A DNA stretch of 64,000 nt, taken from Neoechinorhynchus agilis. Its lineage: Eukaryota > Acanthocephala. The stretch spans positions 18,352,001-18,416,000 of the forward strand of contig CM121341.1 in assembly GCA_051530055.1 (NCBI GenBank), read 5' to 3'. The position numbers and the translations under genes are program-made. Positions 62,358 through 64,000 of this stretch are shown one piece after another. Within the stretch, counting starts at the first letter, position 1, and every line of letters starts with the position of its first letter. The notes under the pieces are model-generated. The model searched no databases and was not told the DNA's origin. It worked only from the letters and a program-made list of their open reading frames with translations.

Positions 62358-63017
62358 CTACACGTCTTTAAAATACTCAAGCGATCCCTTTGGATCAGGT
62401 TTGATTGTTCTTTTATTCTTATCTTCCGACCAATTTGCAGGACATACCTCACCATGCGTTTCTACAAATTGAAACGCTTTGACAATTCTTAGAACCTCAT
62501 CCACACTGCGTCCAACGGGAAGATCGTTAATGGTGATATGGCGAATGACTGACGTTGGATCAATCACAAACAAACCTCTTAGAGCAATTCCATCGGTATC
62601 GAGTAGAACACCGTAGTCCCGTGAAATGGACTTGTTAAAGTCTGATAGAAGCGGGTACTCTAATTGACCGACACCGCCCTGTTTTTCACTGAGATTTGTC
62701 CATGCCAAATGCGAAAAATGAGAATCGGTACTGATGCCAACCACTTCAGCGTTGATGTCCTTAAATTCGTTTAATCGCCTATTAAAGGCCACTAACTCAG
62801 TCGGACAAACAAACGTGAAATCAAGAGGATAAAAAAATAAGACCAAGTATTTGCCTTGGTAATCACTCAATGCAATCTCCTTAAATTCACCATTAAGAAC
62901 AGCCTTTCCGGCGAAACTCGGAGCTGGATGACGCACTTGAGCGTAGAGGCGAGATGGAGTGGCCGAGAATGGTCTCCAGTTCCTTAAAGATGGATGCAGT
63001 GGTGAAATGCGATCCAA
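62358..63017 (-). CDS. Typical 2-Cys peroxiredoxin, mitochondrial Prdx3-like
   Basis: A 219-residue thiol peroxidase that reduces hydrogen peroxide with thioredoxin. An N-terminal extension rich in R and S with no acidic residues after position 2 ([20 protein letters not shown]) looks like a mitochondrial targeting peptide. The fold then shows [18 protein letters not shown] with the peroxidatic Cys and P-x3-T-x2-C context, [30 protein letters not shown] (the GG(L)G sensitivity motif with V), [14 protein letters not shown], and GEVCPANW with the resolving Cys. It ends EYFKDV (YF motif). Both the GG-G and YF motifs point to a hyperoxidation-sensitive enzyme. The start at 63017 is the first ATG of the frame; an in-frame stop precedes it. 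Confidence 0.95.
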   Translation of the reverse strand: MDRISPLHPSLRNWRPFSATPSRLYAQVRHPAPSFAGKAVLNGEFKEIALSDYQGKYLVLFFYPLDFTFVCPTELVAFNRRLNEFKDINAEVVGISTDSHFSHLAWTNLSEKQGGVGQLEYPLLSDFNKSISRDYGVLLDTDGIALRGLFVIDPTSVIRHITINDLPVGRSVDEVLRIVKAFQFVETHGEVCPANWSEDKNKRTIKPDPKGSLEYFKDV

Positions 63018-63194
63018 TTAATCGACTGGCAAGATGGGATAGCATTGAACAAACTTTAATATATCTGTAAAGAAGTTGTTCATTTGTATATGTGTTCTTT
63101 TTAGTGATGAGAGGAATAGATATTGATCTAAATATTTCGTCCGTCTCTTCAGACTTCCTCATTTTGGCATTATCCGGAGTTTTAGACTATAATC

Positions 63195-63295
63195 GGCCTT
63201 ATTTGATGTTTAAGTGTTTTATTCGCACTTGAAGTGAGGCGAACGAAATATTGAGGACAATAAACCAATACCCATTCTTCCCGTTAATTATATCC
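63195..63295 (+). repeat. Worn half of a foldback element
   Basis: TTTAAGTGTTTTATTCGCAC, the shared loop sequence, is followed by TTGAAGTGAGGCGAACGAAATATT, a worn CTGAAGA-G-stem-GAAA core. The partner arm (ATATTTCGTCCGTCTCTTCAG at about 63132) is partly present to the left. Confidence 0.55.
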
Positions 63296-63697
63296 AAAAA
63301 TGAGACGAAGTGAGCAGAAACCACACAGAAATCAATCGAAATTTCTTCACTTACGGATGCGGAGGCGTATACAACAGTCGAAGCAGTTCTTCTGTGTCAC
63401 GACGTAGATATTAAAAAGTTCGTCCTGATCGCTTTAAAGAAATGGCCTGTGAAACGAGGGACTCCAAAAATATGTTCATCAAATATTCAGTAAACGGAAA
63501 TAGCCCGATAGTGATGGCAGAATTTCCATAATAAAAACTACAAGAAAATCAGATTTTTTAAGACTGCCTTAAAATTGTATGTGAATTAGACGGGGGGATA
63601 AGTCTTACTTTGCCAACCAAAATATAGCGGCCTTCCTATTCTCTCAAATAGATGAGGTTCTATTTAAGGAAGATGTATTTGAATAACCTTATCACAT

Positions 63698-63940
63698 AGA
63701 CGATCTCACCTCATCAATCAATCACCACCCCACCTCTCCCTCTCCTTAACCTCTAACGAAATCACCCGCATCAATGATTTCTGCACCAATCACAAACGCC
63801 ACTTGAATTTCTTTACATGCTTGGAGTTTATTCCCTCACTCTCTCGTAATCCAATATCCTATCCCGATCTTCCAAATGACATCCGACGAGTCATATCCCT
63901 CAGAATTCTTTGTCTTCAATTTCAGTCAAATCTGAAATGA
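63698..63940 (+). mobile_element. Possible LINE C-terminal fragment at window edge
   Basis: One plus-strand frame reads LTSNEITRINDFCTNHKRHL, NFFTCLEF and PDLPNDIRRVISLRI, which resembles the end of a CR1/Jockey-type polyprotein ('LP-D-R---SL--F'). The base composition (C-rich sense strand) matches the LINE fragments at 22.4 and 40.5 kb. It could be a different part of the same family. Confidence 0.35.
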
Positions 63941-64000
63941 GACTCGCACAGTTAACTTTCTCTCAAACGCCTCCGCCACTTAACTCATTTAACCGATCTT

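Overview
The window comes from a small-intron invertebrate animal genome. The genes are metazoan (protocadherin, PCGF-type Polycomb RING protein, BIR/RING inhibitor of apoptosis, SLC16-like transporter, eIF3d, PDCD5, DAD1, PIG-B, 2-Cys peroxiredoxin, EF-hand protein). Most introns that can be placed exactly from reading frame and GT-AG sites are only 40-53 bp; longer ones (189 bp and more) also occur. I cannot fix the phylum. The DNA is AT-rich and about half of it is mobile or repeated sequence.

Layout. 0-2.6 kb: single-exon protocadherin (minus). 5.1-8.2 kb: decayed R2-like non-LTR element, then an OB-fold/winged-helix (Stn1/RPA2-like) gene remnant. 8.2-13.4 kb: foldback element, first copy of a 1.75 kb repeat, a Penelope-like fragment between inverted arms, and the best-preserved R2-like copy. 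14.9-23.8 kb: a decayed Ty3/gypsy element (minus) with a younger Ty3/gypsy (149-bp LTRs, 5-bp target duplication) inserted in its integrase, a foldback in its RT and a LINE fragment in its gag region. 24.8-25.7 kb: secreted Cys-rich repeat protein. 27.4-29.3 kb: SLC16-like transporter. 29.5-31.2 kb: second copy of the 1.75 kb repeat. 31.9-34.1 kb: tandem array of about 308-bp units. 35.0-36.6 kb: PCGF gene. 37-42 kb: foldbacks, LRR remnant, Penelope and LINE fragments. 42.2-43.7 kb: PIG-B. 43.8-45.9 kb: LINE ORF1/endonuclease. 48.0-49.7 kb: eIF3d. 51.8-52.3 kb: PDCD5 (four exons). 53.3-54.7 kb: R2-like copy. 55.0-56.2 kb: IAP. 57.3 kb: DAD1. 60.0-63.0 kb: Cys-rich small protein, EF-hand protein, two tandem foldbacks, peroxiredoxin.

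The most interesting signal is a group of at least a dozen palindromic (foldback) insertions. Their outer arms differ, but several families share the same inner plan: a CTGA(A/T)GA box, one spacer base, a short perfect stem-loop, then GAAA. This is the catalytic-core pattern of a hammerhead ribozyme. They also share a loop sequence and, in four copies, an asymmetric 3' tail ending ATCGATG. At least eight have 9-13 bp target duplications, which is retroelement-like and not typical of DNA-transposon MITEs. One copy holds a Penelope-like RT fragment between its arms and another holds an R2-like fragment. Penelope-like elements are known to carry hammerhead ribozymes in their pseudo-LTRs, so I infer a family of non-autonomous, ribozyme-cored, Penelope-derived foldbacks.

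The host genes are housekeeping or signalling genes on both strands with no shared pathway.
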